Shown here: one piece after another, positions 18,101 to 24,859 of the stretch
Numbering within the stretch: position 1 is the first letter of the stretch
Layout of the letters: every line of letters starts with the position of its first letter
Assembly (NCBI GenBank): GCA_018334675.1
Contig: JAGXLL010000010.1
Span: forward strand, 1-64,000
Length of the DNA stretch: 64,000 nucleotides
Direction of reading: 5' to 3'
DNA from: Bacteroidales bacterium
GTDB taxonomy: Bacteria; Bacteroidota; Bacteroidia; Bacteroidales; UBA12077
Made by a program: the position numbers and the translations under genes
The notes under the pieces: model-generated
What the model was told of the DNA's origin: nothing
The model's database searches: none
Seen by the model: the letters and a program-made list of their open reading frames with translations, nothing else

Positions 18101-18237
18101 TTATAAACCAGCTGGCGGGCAGCCTGGGCTCCATAATCGTTCTCGATGAAGGTGGCGATGGCCATGGAAACGGCGAATATCACAAATAAAGCCCCCATGA
18201 ACCAAGAGGAAAAAAGAAAATTGTTGCTTCGAAACAT
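15163..18237 (-). CDS. ccsBA: Fused cytochrome c biogenesis protein CcsBA (ResB + CcsA)
   Basis: 1024 residues from ATG 18237 (MFRSNNFLFSSWFMG). A TTG 14 codons earlier is a poor start because it leads into no family sequence. N-terminal ResB/CcsB part: early membrane helices (WFMGALFVIFAVSMAIATF, LTILVFHLAFIVIIL), a beta-rich periplasmic region to about residue 430, another helix, then an unusually large soluble middle region. The C-terminal CcsA part has many membrane helices and the haem-binding WWD-type motif (WGRYWGWDPKETWSL). The protein exports haem and ligates it to CxxCH of c-type cytochromes (System II). The single-chain form is common in Bacteroidota. It implies a respiratory chain with c-type cytochromes. 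Confidence 0.93.
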   Translation of the reverse strand: MFRSNNFLFSSWFMGALFVIFAVSMAIATFIENDYGAQAARQLVYNTKWFELIFVLLAVNFLGQIFHYKLYKPRKLTILVFHLAFIVIILGAGITRYYGFEGMLHLKEGETKAYVETDKKYLQLSVEDARGKTVYSDASKFIITQVTSDEYEQDFEVAGQPYSLEYEGYIPNARETVVDAPDGKPLVQLTASRGMMGKQNFVLAPGEQVTMQDLRVGFLEHDSMDVNISYQRDSFYIASDAGMTRFSMQTREAEAFAANENIALRPMFIYQIKGWRFVVQKLSPSGTIRPVRGQSRDQGGGNNYALQFNLTHGDNHRKLFVRFGNNGSTPAVVEKGKHRIHLDYARKQVKLPFKLHLEDFILERYPGSNSPSSFKSEVVLIDPDEDVREPHRIYMNHILKYKGYRFYQSSYDQDEKGSVLSVNRDPVGMRVTYAGYGLLFLFVLLSLLNKYSMFRRVKASNWKGPVKKASLLLLLVTVYTGSAMAGNGKMVVDRGLATEFGKVLVQDRKGRTKPLYTLSHDVLRKVHRSNRFEGLNAMQVFLGLHYDFRNWKDVPLIKVGHSGLRDIVGVSSEYAAVSDLVNMQANTYKLRKQVQEAYSKPSGQRNKFDKEVIKVDERVNICFMAISGDFLKIFPYRDNTGKWGKPKDAAQHTVSRQDSLFVTNILGMFRQAAMKGNSREAMKYVASIKDYQRKYAGYELPSQRKVRAEVFYYQSRIFERLFPWYAAVGLLMLILMMMRIVQGRQSLPWLVRILSGLIALGFAFHTAGLILRWYVSGHAPMSNGYESMIFVSWVIILGGFLFIRRSKLTLAATAILASLTLMVAHLSFMDPEITNLVPVLQSYWLTLHVSVITGSYGFLGLGAILGLIIMILYLVVSPSRHDRIIDNIRDLTVINYKSLTIGLYLLTIGTFLGAIWANESWGRYWGWDPKETWSLITIIVYSFVIHSRNIPGFKSLFAFNALSLFAISSVLMTYFGVNYYLSGLHSYAGGEPVPIPAFVYIAVALVVALTIFAYRNRTRKLKIA

Positions 18238-18515
18238 ACAATAAGATTTATTTCTTGAAGGTATGTAAATATATAACAATTTAGCAATTGAGAAACCTTC
18301 ATGATAAATATCAACATTGAATCGCGGGGGAAGTGCATAATCACCGGGGGAAGTTCGCTTTCAAAAGATCATTTTGAGTCCACTACAAAAAGCCTGCTTG
18401 ATAAAAAAATGAAACAAAGGGTTCGGCGTTAAAAATTTGGGGATGCCCGCCAGCATTTTTGCAAAGAACTTGTAAATTCACTAACTTACCGGGGCAAATC
18501 AAAAACACCTTTACC

Positions 18516-19085
18516 ATGACCAGAACACACATATGGAGGCCTTTGTTGCTGCTGACCCTGATCATACTGGCGGGATGCGGCAGGATCCAGAAGATGCATC
18601 AAAAAGCTTACGATCTCTCTGAAGACGGAGATTACCGGGGAGCCATCGAATTATATGAAAAGATACTCCGGCAAAAACCGGATAAGCCCCTGTTTATCAA
18701 CGATTATGGCTGGACACTTTTCATGGCCGACAGCCTGCAGCGGGCCCAAAGCGTGCTTAAAGAAGCCCAGCGCAAATGCGACGACGGCCACCAGATCCTC
18801 CAGCGTCATATCAAAAAAAACCTGCACATCACCGAGTCCTTCATCCGCATCAACCAGGCTTTGAAAAAAGGACAACCCGAGCAGGCTCTTTCCATACTGG
18901 ATGAACTCAACCGCTCATGGAAGACCCACGAGATGCGGCTAAAATATTATGCCCTTACTTATGACAGCCTGGGAGAAAAGGATAAAGCACGGGAATACTG
19001 GCAGCAGATCATCGATCAGCATGCCCGGACCACCTATGAGAATCCTTACTACAAGATGGCCCTGGAAAAAATGGAGGCTTTCTGA
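18516..19085 (+). CDS. TPR-containing lipoprotein
   Basis: 189 residues from ATG 18516 (MTRTHIWRPLLLLTLIILAGCG), a typical lipoprotein signal with Cys at about residue 21. The mature part is helical with tetratricopeptide-like units (KAYDLSEDGDYRGAIELYEKILRQKPD; a second around PEQALSILDELNRSWKTHEM; a third DSLGEKDKAREYWQQI). Probably a periplasm-facing scaffold; no specific function can be given. TTTG at 18458 and TAACTTAC at 18482 form a weak candidate promoter. A hairpin at 19137-19162 follows the gene. Confidence 0.75.
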   Translation: MTRTHIWRPLLLLTLIILAGCGRIQKMHQKAYDLSEDGDYRGAIELYEKILRQKPDKPLFINDYGWTLFMADSLQRAQSVLKEAQRKCDDGHQILQRHIKKNLHITESFIRINQALKKGQPEQALSILDELNRSWKTHEMRLKYYALTYDSLGEKDKAREYWQQIIDQHARTTYENPYYKMALEKMEAF

Positions 19086-19136
19086 TCCCGCCCTCCTGCT
19101 GCCGGCCGGGGATCTGACGCAGGCATCACATCAAAT

Positions 19137-19162
19137 ACAGGCTCCGCCAAAGCGGGGCCTGT
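19137..19162 (+). terminator. Hairpin terminator after the TPR gene
   Basis: 11-bp stem (19137-19147 with 19152-19162, one G-T) and CAAA loop. The following sequence is only moderately T-rich, so termination may be imperfect. Confidence 0.55.
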
Positions 19163-19167
19163 TCTAT

Positions 19168-19220
19168 CCATATCATTTCCTTTTGTGATATGAATGATTA
19201 TTTTGTCATGGACGTTTCAT
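19168..19220 (+). repeat. Palindromic element in front of mobA-fdhD
   Basis: The right arm (19193-19211, AATGATTATTTTGTCATGG) is identical to 24637-24655, the 15-nt spacer (19178-19192) differs at one base, and the 9-nt flank (19212-19220) completes the 22-bp sequence found at 24594 and 8112. The left arm is the same as at 24603-24621 except for an exact 9-nt internal deletion. It ends 13 bp before ATG 19234 and has the same orientation relative to the gene as the copy in front of mobB. Confidence 0.85.
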
Positions 19221-19233
19221 ATTTTTATCTCTT

Positions 19234-19818
19234 ATGATGCATCTACCCAAATATACGGCTGTGATACTGGCTGGCGGTCGGGCCCGGCGCTTTGGAGGCC
19301 GGCATAAGCCCCTGGCTGTGCTGCGTGGCCAAACGCTGCTGGAGCATCAGCTGGAGGTACTGGAACCGCTCTTCGGGGAGATTCTGCTGATCACCAACGA
19401 TCCGCAAGCCTTCCACAGCTACAGCCATCTGAGGATCCAAACGGACGTCATGGCAGATAAAGGGCCGCTGGGCGGCATCCATTCAGCGCTGCACCATGCC
19501 TCACAGCAATCGTTGTTTGTGGTGGCCGGCGACATGCCATTTCTCAGGGATCGGATGATCAGGCAACAAATCAACATCTCGGTTGAACAACCTGGCCAGG
19601 CCATCGTTCCAAAGACAGGGGAAAAGACCGAACCCCTGCATGCCATTTATCCCAAAGCTACACTGCAAACCCTGGAGCCGTATTTAAAGCAGGCTGCAGA
19701 CCGGTCGGTGCGTTCCTTTCTGGAGCACATCCCCGTTTATTACTGGAATGTTTCAGATGCTGCATCCTTTGTCAGCATCAATACACCGGAAGAACTCAGG
19801 CACCATGAAGCAGGTTGA
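19234..19818 (+). CDS. mobA: Molybdenum cofactor guanylyltransferase
   Basis: 194 residues. MobA attaches GMP from GTP to Mo-molybdopterin, making the bis-MGD cofactor of formate dehydrogenases and DMSO-reductase-type enzymes. The N-terminus is the nucleotidyltransferase signature (AVILAGGRARRFGGRHKPL). DVMADKGPLGGIHSAL, VVAGDMPFL and the LHAIYPKATLQTLEPYL region are conserved MobA pieces. Start 19234 or the adjacent ATG 19237. The stop overlaps the fdhD start by 14 bp, so the two are cotranscribed. The shared palindrome lies immediately upstream. Confidence 0.93.
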   Translation: MMHLPKYTAVILAGGRARRFGGRHKPLAVLRGQTLLEHQLEVLEPLFGEILLITNDPQAFHSYSHLRIQTDVMADKGPLGGIHSALHHASQQSLFVVAGDMPFLRDRMIRQQINISVEQPGQAIVPKTGEKTEPLHAIYPKATLQTLEPYLKQAADRSVRSFLEHIPVYYWNVSDAASFVSINTPEELRHHEAG

Positions 19819-20506
19819 AATTATAAGGTTTGAAGATGGCCGAAAGCGGGAGATGAAAGATTACATCATCCGGGAGGTATCGCTCAGGCTGGTCATCAAC
19901 GGGCAAGAACCTATCCTTTTGCCCTGTTCCGGCTGGCATGTCAACGAGCTGATCACCGGCTACCTCTATACCAACGGATACATCCACGCTCCCGGCGACA
20001 TACAATCTTTGGATTACAACATGGGTGATCAAACGGCCCACATTGGCCTGGAAAAACATCCCCTTCTCCTCGATGACATCCAACAAGCAAAATCTCTTTA
20101 CCTGCCGGCAGCCAGCATCCTCCAGTGGATGGATGAGTTCTCGGGGCTTTCGGAGGTCTTCCGGAAAACGGGTGCGGTGCATACAGCAGCTGTCGCCTCT
20201 CAGGAAGGGATCCATAAACATTTCGAAGACATCAGCCGGCACAATGCCATTGAGATGCTCATCGGATGGAGCCTGATGCAGAACGAGGCTTTTCATGACA
20301 AGTGCCTGATGCTGAGCTGCCGCATCTCGCGAAGTATCATCAACAAAGCAGTGGTGGCCGGTTTTCCCATGATCGTCTCCACCAGCCCTCCCACCGATCA
20401 GGCCCTGGACATCGCCCGCGAAAACAACATCGCCCTGGCCGGATTCGCACGGGGAAAAAGGATGAATGTATACTGCGGAACGGAACGCTTTACTGACAAG
20501 GATTGA
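19805..20506 (+). CDS. fdhD: FdhD-like formate dehydrogenase accessory protein lacking the CxxC pair
   Basis: 233 residues from ATG 19805 (MKQVEIIRF), overlapping mobA. FdhD passes sulfur from IscS-type desulfurases to the bis-MGD cofactor of formate dehydrogenase. Family landmarks are present: NELITGYLYTNGYI, KTGAVHTAAVA, EDISRHNAIEMLIG, CRISRSIINKAVVAGFPM, STSPPTDQALDIA and LAGFARGKRMNVY. The cysteine pair (CGxCG) that in E. coli FdhD carries the transferred sulfur, expected between about residues 85 and 110, is absent. The protein is also shorter than E. coli FdhD (277). It may use a different mechanism or only bind the cofactor. Confidence 0.88.
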   Translation: MKQVEIIRFEDGRKREMKDYIIREVSLRLVINGQEPILLPCSGWHVNELITGYLYTNGYIHAPGDIQSLDYNMGDQTAHIGLEKHPLLLDDIQQAKSLYLPAASILQWMDEFSGLSEVFRKTGAVHTAAVASQEGIHKHFEDISRHNAIEMLIGWSLMQNEAFHDKCLMLSCRISRSIINKAVVAGFPMIVSTSPPTDQALDIARENNIALAGFARGKRMNVYCGTERFTDKD

Positions 20507-20523
20507 GTGATTGGGTGATTCTC

Positions 20524-21462
20524 TTAGTGTGTATCCAAATCATGCACCATAAAGATGCTATGCCGAAGCGTAGGAAGGATGACATCGAGGTATTCGTCTA
20601 CCGCTTTGGAGCTGCCGGGGAGGGTATAGACCAGGGTTTGGTTCATCACCCCGGCCACCGAGCGGCTTAGCAGGGCCCGGGGATTGTCGCCGCTATATTT
20701 CATACGGATCATCTCCATGATGCCGGGTATTTCCTTATCCAGTAGAATACTTACGGTTTCAGGGGCCACATCGCGTGACCCGATGCCGGTGCTGCCGGTG
20801 GTGATCACCCAATCATAACCATTTGCTTTGGCATGCTGAAGCCGGTTGATCAGCCGGCCCTGATCATCGGGTATGACTTCTCTTTTTACTTCATGTCGTG
20901 GAAAGTGATTTTTCAGGTAGGTATTCAGCTGTTCCTCGATTTTTTTGCCGCTTCTGTCGGGATACTGTCCGGATGCGGCGCGGTCGCTCAGGGTGACGAC
21001 CATGCCCCGGTAAATCTTTGGCTCATACTCCAGCTTATCCCCCGGTTGTATCGTTCCTCCTTTTCTGACCCGGGTAAAGATCCCCTCCTCGGGCATGGCA
21101 CACTTTCCAATCTCCCGGAAAATGGCGCATCCCTCCCCATGGCATTTCTTCCCCAGCTGGGTAACTTCCAGCACCAAATACTTGTTTACAAAGCGGTCGA
21201 GCAAGCCGATGGTGGTCAGATCCATCCCCTCAATGGTCAGGTTTTCCGCGAATTCGCCAGGCTCAATGGTACGACCGGCCTTATGATAAAAATGATCGAG
21301 GCTCATCCGGGATATCATGCTCACCTGCCGGTGCCAGGCACCTGCATGGGCATCCCCCTGTATGCCCCACCGGTCGAGCGTGGCCCTTTCCACCGGTTCC
21401 TTGATGGTGCCTTTCTCCCGGGAAATATTCACATGGGTGACAGTGATGCGTGTATTTTTCAT
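20524..21462 (-). CDS. MOSC-domain / MogA(MoaB)-domain fusion protein
   Basis: 312 residues with two molybdopterin-related domains. Residues 1-150 are a MOSC domain (DAHAGAWHRQVSMIS, GEFAENLTIEG, HGEGCAIFREIGKCAMPEEGIF, GDKLEY). Residues about 155-312 are a MogA/MoaB domain (VVTLSDRAASGQYPDRSG, WVITTGSTGIGSRDVAPE, NQTLVYTLPGSSKAVDEYL). MogA-type domains adenylate molybdopterin before Mo insertion by MoeA. Stand-alone MOSC proteins are linked to sulfur or cofactor handling. Last gene of the minus-strand Moco operon, overlapping moaC by 4 bp. It converges on fdhD with a 17-bp gap. Confidence 0.9.
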   Translation of the reverse strand: MKNTRITVTHVNISREKGTIKEPVERATLDRWGIQGDAHAGAWHRQVSMISRMSLDHFYHKAGRTIEPGEFAENLTIEGMDLTTIGLLDRFVNKYLVLEVTQLGKKCHGEGCAIFREIGKCAMPEEGIFTRVRKGGTIQPGDKLEYEPKIYRGMVVTLSDRAASGQYPDRSGKKIEEQLNTYLKNHFPRHEVKREVIPDDQGRLINRLQHAKANGYDWVITTGSTGIGSRDVAPETVSILLDKEIPGIMEMIRMKYSGDNPRALLSRSVAGVMNQTLVYTLPGSSKAVDEYLDVILPTLRHSIFMVHDLDTH

Positions 21463-21914
21463 TGGGCGGGATCTTTTCTCTTCTCAACCAGGCGGATCGA
21501 GTCGATCTGCATGTTCCGGTCCACCGCCTTACACATGTCGTATACTGTCAGCAGGGCTGTGCTGACCGCTGTCAGGGCTTCCATCTCCACACCGGTCTTA
21601 CCGGCACATTGCACTTCGGATGTAACATAAACCCCGTTCTCCTTAATGCTGGAACGGACCGACACATGGGTAAGCGGGATGGTGTGGCACAAAGGTATGA
21701 GCTCCCCGGTTCGCTTGGATGCCTGGATACCTGCAATTTCAGATACAGAGAGCACATCTCCTTTTTTCATCTCATTGTCCCGGATCAGGCGCAGGGTTTC
21801 TTCCTGCAGATGGATAAATCCTTCGGCCCGGGCCAGGCGCTGCTGGTCGGGCTTGCCGCCTACATTCACCATCCGGGCCTTGCCTTCCCCGTCAGTATGG
21901 CTAAATTGCTTCAT
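21459..21914 (-). CDS. moaC: Cyclic pyranopterin monophosphate synthase MoaC
   Basis: 151 residues, normal length. With MoaA it converts GTP to cyclic pyranopterin monophosphate, the first committed step of molybdopterin synthesis, in the cytosol. Conserved stretches: KARMVNVGGK, AGIQASKRTGELIPLCHTIPL, GVEMEALTAVSTALLTVYDMCKAVD (the KTGVEMEAL active-site region) and IRLVEK. Downstream gene overlaps by ATGA. The upstream neighbour moaA ends 131 bp away, a wider gap than elsewhere in the operon with no obvious structure. Confidence 0.97.
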   Translation of the reverse strand: MKQFSHTDGEGKARMVNVGGKPDQQRLARAEGFIHLQEETLRLIRDNEMKKGDVLSVSEIAGIQASKRTGELIPLCHTIPLTHVSVRSSIKENGVYVTSEVQCAGKTGVEMEALTAVSTALLTVYDMCKAVDRNMQIDSIRLVEKRKDPAQ

Positions 21915-22045
21915 GGGTTGTCTTTTTTCTCAAGTAACTCATACAATAAATAACTCCTCTTTTTGAAGATCTTCGAACCCGGAAGATATCCCTTCTCACC
22001 CGGCGAAGAAGGCTCTATGTCAATATCCCGTGATGATACGCCTGC

Positions 22046-22849
22046 CTATCCTCCCATCCTGTAGAAGGTACAGGAGGTATTGCTAGAGCCGCTCCTGGGC
22101 TTGGTTTCCAGGGCCAACCGATAGGCTTCTTCTATGCCCAGTTCCCGGACATCATAGGCCAGATCACTGAAAAGACAAGGCTTAAGCTTGCCATTGGGCG
22201 TCAGCCTCAGGCGGTTGCAACGGCGGCAATCACCACCGCTGCCTCCTTCCACTTTCGAGAAGGTACCTTTTTCAAGGTCCATCTCCCGGATAAAACGCAA
22301 AGGATAACCATAGCTTGCGGCAAAATTTTGCAACGCGCCGCGGTCTTCCTCGTCGAAATATTGATGCATCACAGCATTGAGCTTTATGGGGTTGAGCCCG
22401 GCCTTCCGGGCCGCTTCGATCCCTTCCAGCGCCCTGTTCAGGTTGCCGCCCCGGGTTATTTGGCTGTATTTTTCAGGATCCAGGGTATCGAGGCTGACGT
22501 TCACACGCTGAAGGCCTGCCTTCACAAGATCTTCGGCATAATCAGGAAGAAGCAGGGCATTGGTCGTCATCGACAAGTCCTTTACACCGGGTATTGAGGC
22601 AAGCATGGCCACCAAACGGGTGATCTCCCTTTTCACCAGGGGTTCGCCGCCGGTGAGGCGTACCTTATCGATGCCCTGCTCTACTCCATAGCGAACCACA
22701 CCGGCGATCTCCTCATAAGAAAGGATATCCTTGTAGTGCAACAACTTCACCCCCTCCTCCGGCATGCAGTAGTAACACCGCAGGTTACACTTATCGGTTA
22801 CCGACACCCTCAGGTAGTTGATCTTCCTGTTATACCTGTCGTACATCAA
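22046..22849 (-). CDS. moaA: GTP 3',8-cyclase MoaA, short form
   Basis: 267 residues. Radical SAM motif CNLRCYYC (Cys21, Cys25, Cys28), TGGEPL, a second-cluster motif with Cys208, Cys211 and Cys225 (CRRCNRLRLTPNG.LKPC), and the C-terminal Gly-Gly tail needed for activity in known MoaA. It makes the 3',8-cyclo-GTP intermediate that MoaC rearranges. It is about 50-60 residues shorter than usual (about 320-335), and the missing part lies between the RFIREM strand and the second cluster. All catalytic landmarks remain, so it is probably functional. It overlaps moeA by 20 bp. Confidence 0.93.
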   Translation of the reverse strand: MMYDRYNRKINYLRVSVTDKCNLRCYYCMPEEGVKLLHYKDILSYEEIAGVVRYGVEQGIDKVRLTGGEPLVKREITRLVAMLASIPGVKDLSMTTNALLLPDYAEDLVKAGLQRVNVSLDTLDPEKYSQITRGGNLNRALEGIEAARKAGLNPIKLNAVMHQYFDEEDRGALQNFAASYGYPLRFIREMDLEKGTFSKVEGGSGGDCRRCNRLRLTPNGKLKPCLFSDLAYDVRELGIEEAYRLALETKPRSGSSNTSCTFYRMGG

Positions 22850-24026
22850 CGGTGGCTCCTTTCTTTATGTTTTGGACGCCGGCAGGGATCCGTATGAATC
22901 CCTCCGCCAGGTGCAGGGCATGAATGTGCCCCGAGCCGTGATAAGGAATCGTAAAAACCTCACCCTGCTCTACTCTGACCGGTTTCCAGCTGTCGCGGTC
23001 CGATTTTTTCTGCTTCAATGCTTCGCCCAGGGATAAGCTGACGCTAGGTGGCCGGTAATGACCGCCCATCTGTTTATACAGCAGGGGTTTGATCAGCAAT
23101 TCAAATTGAAGGAAGGTGGAAACCGGATTGCCTGGCAAACCGATGATCACACGATCGCCCTTCCTGCCAACGATAGTCGGTTTGCCAGGCTTCATGGCAA
23201 TCTTATGGAAGAGGATCTCTATACCCGCCTTTTCCATCATCTGTGGCACATAATCGTGGTCGCCCATCGAAACACCGCCGGTCAGCACAGTGAGCCAGTG
23301 GCGGTCTACCGCTTCTTGAATGGCCTCGCCCACGCTTTGTTCCGTATCTCCCACTATACCAAAATAACGGGGATTCAATCCCAAATCGTTAAACTGCGCC
23401 ATCAACTGGGTGGCATTGGTGTTGCGTATCTGTCCGGAGGCAGGTTCGTGATGGGGTTCCACCAGCTCATTGCCGGTGGTGATCAGCCCAACGGAGGGAC
23501 GTTTGGCTACCACTGGCCGGGTACGGCCCACTGCAGCCAGGATGGCAAGGTGTTGGGGACGAAGCCATGTCCCTTTAGGGAGGACCGTGCCGCCCCTTTG
23601 GAAATCCTCCCCTTTTAATGCTATATTGGTCTTCTTCCCGGGATTTATCAGCCGGATATGACCGTCCTGCTTCATCTCCACCTCCTCCACCATCACCACA
23701 TGGGTGGTGCCCGGGGGAACCTCCGCACCGGTCATTACCTTCGAACAATGCCCTCTTTCCACCTTCCGGGTTGGCTGTTCTCCGGCGGCAACAGTTTCAA
23801 GCACCTCCAATTGCTGATCCCTTTGGGGATCGATACAGGCATATCCGTCCACAGCCGATTTATGGAAGGGAGGCATATCGCGATCGGCCGGCACATCTTC
23901 GGCCAGCACCCGATTCATAGATTGATCCAGATGTATTTGTTCGGTCCCGGTAAAGGTAGCCTGATTCAAAAGGATTTCATATGCAGTTTGAAAAGGTATC
24001 ATGGGTTTGTGTTTTTGATCATCCAT
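22830..24026 (-). CDS. moeA: Molybdopterin molybdenumtransferase MoeA
   Basis: 398 residues, standard length. MoeA inserts molybdate into adenylylated molybdopterin. Domain order fits the family: N-terminal part with PFQTAYEILLNQA and DMPPFHKSAVDGYA, a linking region with VMTGAEVPPGTTHVVMVEE, the MogA-like domain (VGLITTGNELVEP, SGQIRNTNATQLMAQ, TVLTGGVSMGDHDYVP, KPGKPTIVGRKG, VIGLPGNPVSTFLQFELL) and a C-terminal beta domain. It overlaps both neighbours (mobB by 28 bp, moaA by 20 bp), consistent with tight coupling. Confidence 0.97.
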   Translation of the reverse strand: MDDQKHKPMIPFQTAYEILLNQATFTGTEQIHLDQSMNRVLAEDVPADRDMPPFHKSAVDGYACIDPQRDQQLEVLETVAAGEQPTRKVERGHCSKVMTGAEVPPGTTHVVMVEEVEMKQDGHIRLINPGKKTNIALKGEDFQRGGTVLPKGTWLRPQHLAILAAVGRTRPVVAKRPSVGLITTGNELVEPHHEPASGQIRNTNATQLMAQFNDLGLNPRYFGIVGDTEQSVGEAIQEAVDRHWLTVLTGGVSMGDHDYVPQMMEKAGIEILFHKIAMKPGKPTIVGRKGDRVIIGLPGNPVSTFLQFELLIKPLLYKQMGGHYRPPSVSLSLGEALKQKKSDRDSWKPVRVEQGEVFTIPYHGSGHIHALHLAEGFIRIPAGVQNIKKGATVDVRQV

Positions 24027-24595
24027 CGGCCATCGCGAACCCCGATAAATTGATGCAGATCTTCAAAGGCCTTATCTCCTGTTTCCAGTGTGAAATCAAC
24101 CAGATGGGCCAGCTCTCCGGCGCTTTTCTTGGCGGGCCGATCCGGATTATTTATCATAACAAAGACTCCGGGCCGAATGTTCTTTCTCAGGATGTTTGAC
24201 TCCAGGATCATCAGATCCGTGCGTCCACCGATTTTTCGGATCTGTTCCAGCACCAGAGGCTCTTTATCGGATAAAGCCGCCATGAACCAGCTTTCTGCCG
24301 CTCCCGATGCCAGGTATTTGCCGGAATCTTTCTTCAAGGCGGCATCCTCCTCCCGGATCACCAGCGCACCCCGAGGCAGGGCATCCGGATGATGCCTGCC
24401 GAAGTCTTCTTCATCTTTGTAGAGCGCCACTTTCACAGCACCTATCCGGTAGTGTTGGCCAAAGGCCTCCAGCAACCGGCATATCAGGGTGGTCTTCCCT
24501 GATTTGCGGGCTGTACCACCTATCATCAGCATCCGGGGATAATCTTCCATCATATTGACATATCTAACATCCTCTAAAAGTATAAAAAACTTCAT
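23999..24595 (-). CDS. mobB: MobB-like P-loop GTPase of Moco biosynthesis
   Basis: 198 residues from ATG 24595; an alternative start ATG 24553 (MMEDYPRMLMIGG) places the P-loop near the N-terminus as in most MobB proteins and would leave the palindrome wholly upstream. P-loop GGTARKSGKTTL, then VALYKDEEDFGRHHPDA, VIREEDAALKKDSGKYLASGA, and MILESNIL, where many MobB have an E-G-x-x dyad. MobB binds GTP and helps MobA, though it is dispensable in E. coli. First gene of the minus-strand Moco operon. Confidence 0.8.
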   Translation of the reverse strand: MKFFILLEDVRYVNMMEDYPRMLMIGGTARKSGKTTLICRLLEAFGQHYRIGAVKVALYKDEEDFGRHHPDALPRGALVIREEDAALKKDSGKYLASGAAESWFMAALSDKEPLVLEQIRKIGGRTDLMILESNILRKNIRPGVFVMINNPDRPAKKSAGELAHLVDFTLETGDKAFEDLHQFIGVRDGRWMIKNTNP

Positions 24596-24655
24596 GAAAC
24601 GTCCATGACAAAATAATCATTTCCTTTTGTGATATTAATGATTATTTTGTCATGG
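24594..24655 (-). repeat. Perfect 19-bp-arm palindrome in front of the mobB-moeA-moaA-moaC operon
   Basis: CCATGACAAAATAATCATT (24603-24621) is the exact reverse complement of 24637-24655, with a 15-nt spacer (24622-24636). The flank 24594-24602 completes the 22-bp stretch shared with 19199-19220 and 8112-8133. The element sits directly at the mobB start (ATG 24595), or about 40 bp before it if ATG 24553 is used. Candidate operator for a Moco- or Mo-responsive regulator; a small non-autonomous mobile repeat is the alternative. Confidence 0.88.
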
Positions 24656-24797
24656 TAAGTTACACAAGGCCAATTAAAAAAATAAAAAATAATCTTGTGA
24701 AACCTGCATCCAAGAACTTACACAACAAGGACATGGTTAATCCATGCAGGTTACATAAGACCAAAGTATTAAATAAAAGATAACCTTATGAAATTGA
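24654..24797. repeat. Two diverged A/T-rich quasi-palindromes in inverted context
   Basis: Copy A (about 24658-24700) runs TTACACAAGGCC ... CTTGTGAAAC and copy B (about 24752-24793) runs TTACATAAGACC ... CTTATGAAAT, each with A-rich middles. Between them AACCTGCAT (24701-24709) is inverted as ATGCAGGTT (24745-24753). The core of copy B recurs at 8132-8159. The 24596-24859 gap holds these repeats and no gene. Confidence 0.5.
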
Positions 24798-24859
24798 AAG
24801 ATGATGTGGGGTTGTTATTGGTTCAGGCAGCAGCAAAGGGTTAGGGTACAAGGCAGGTA

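Noticed and set aside
19086-19233. Moco or molybdate riboswitch upstream of mobA
   Set aside because: The region contains an A/T-rich palindrome and a simple hairpin, without the complex multi-helix fold of the Moco RNA motif.
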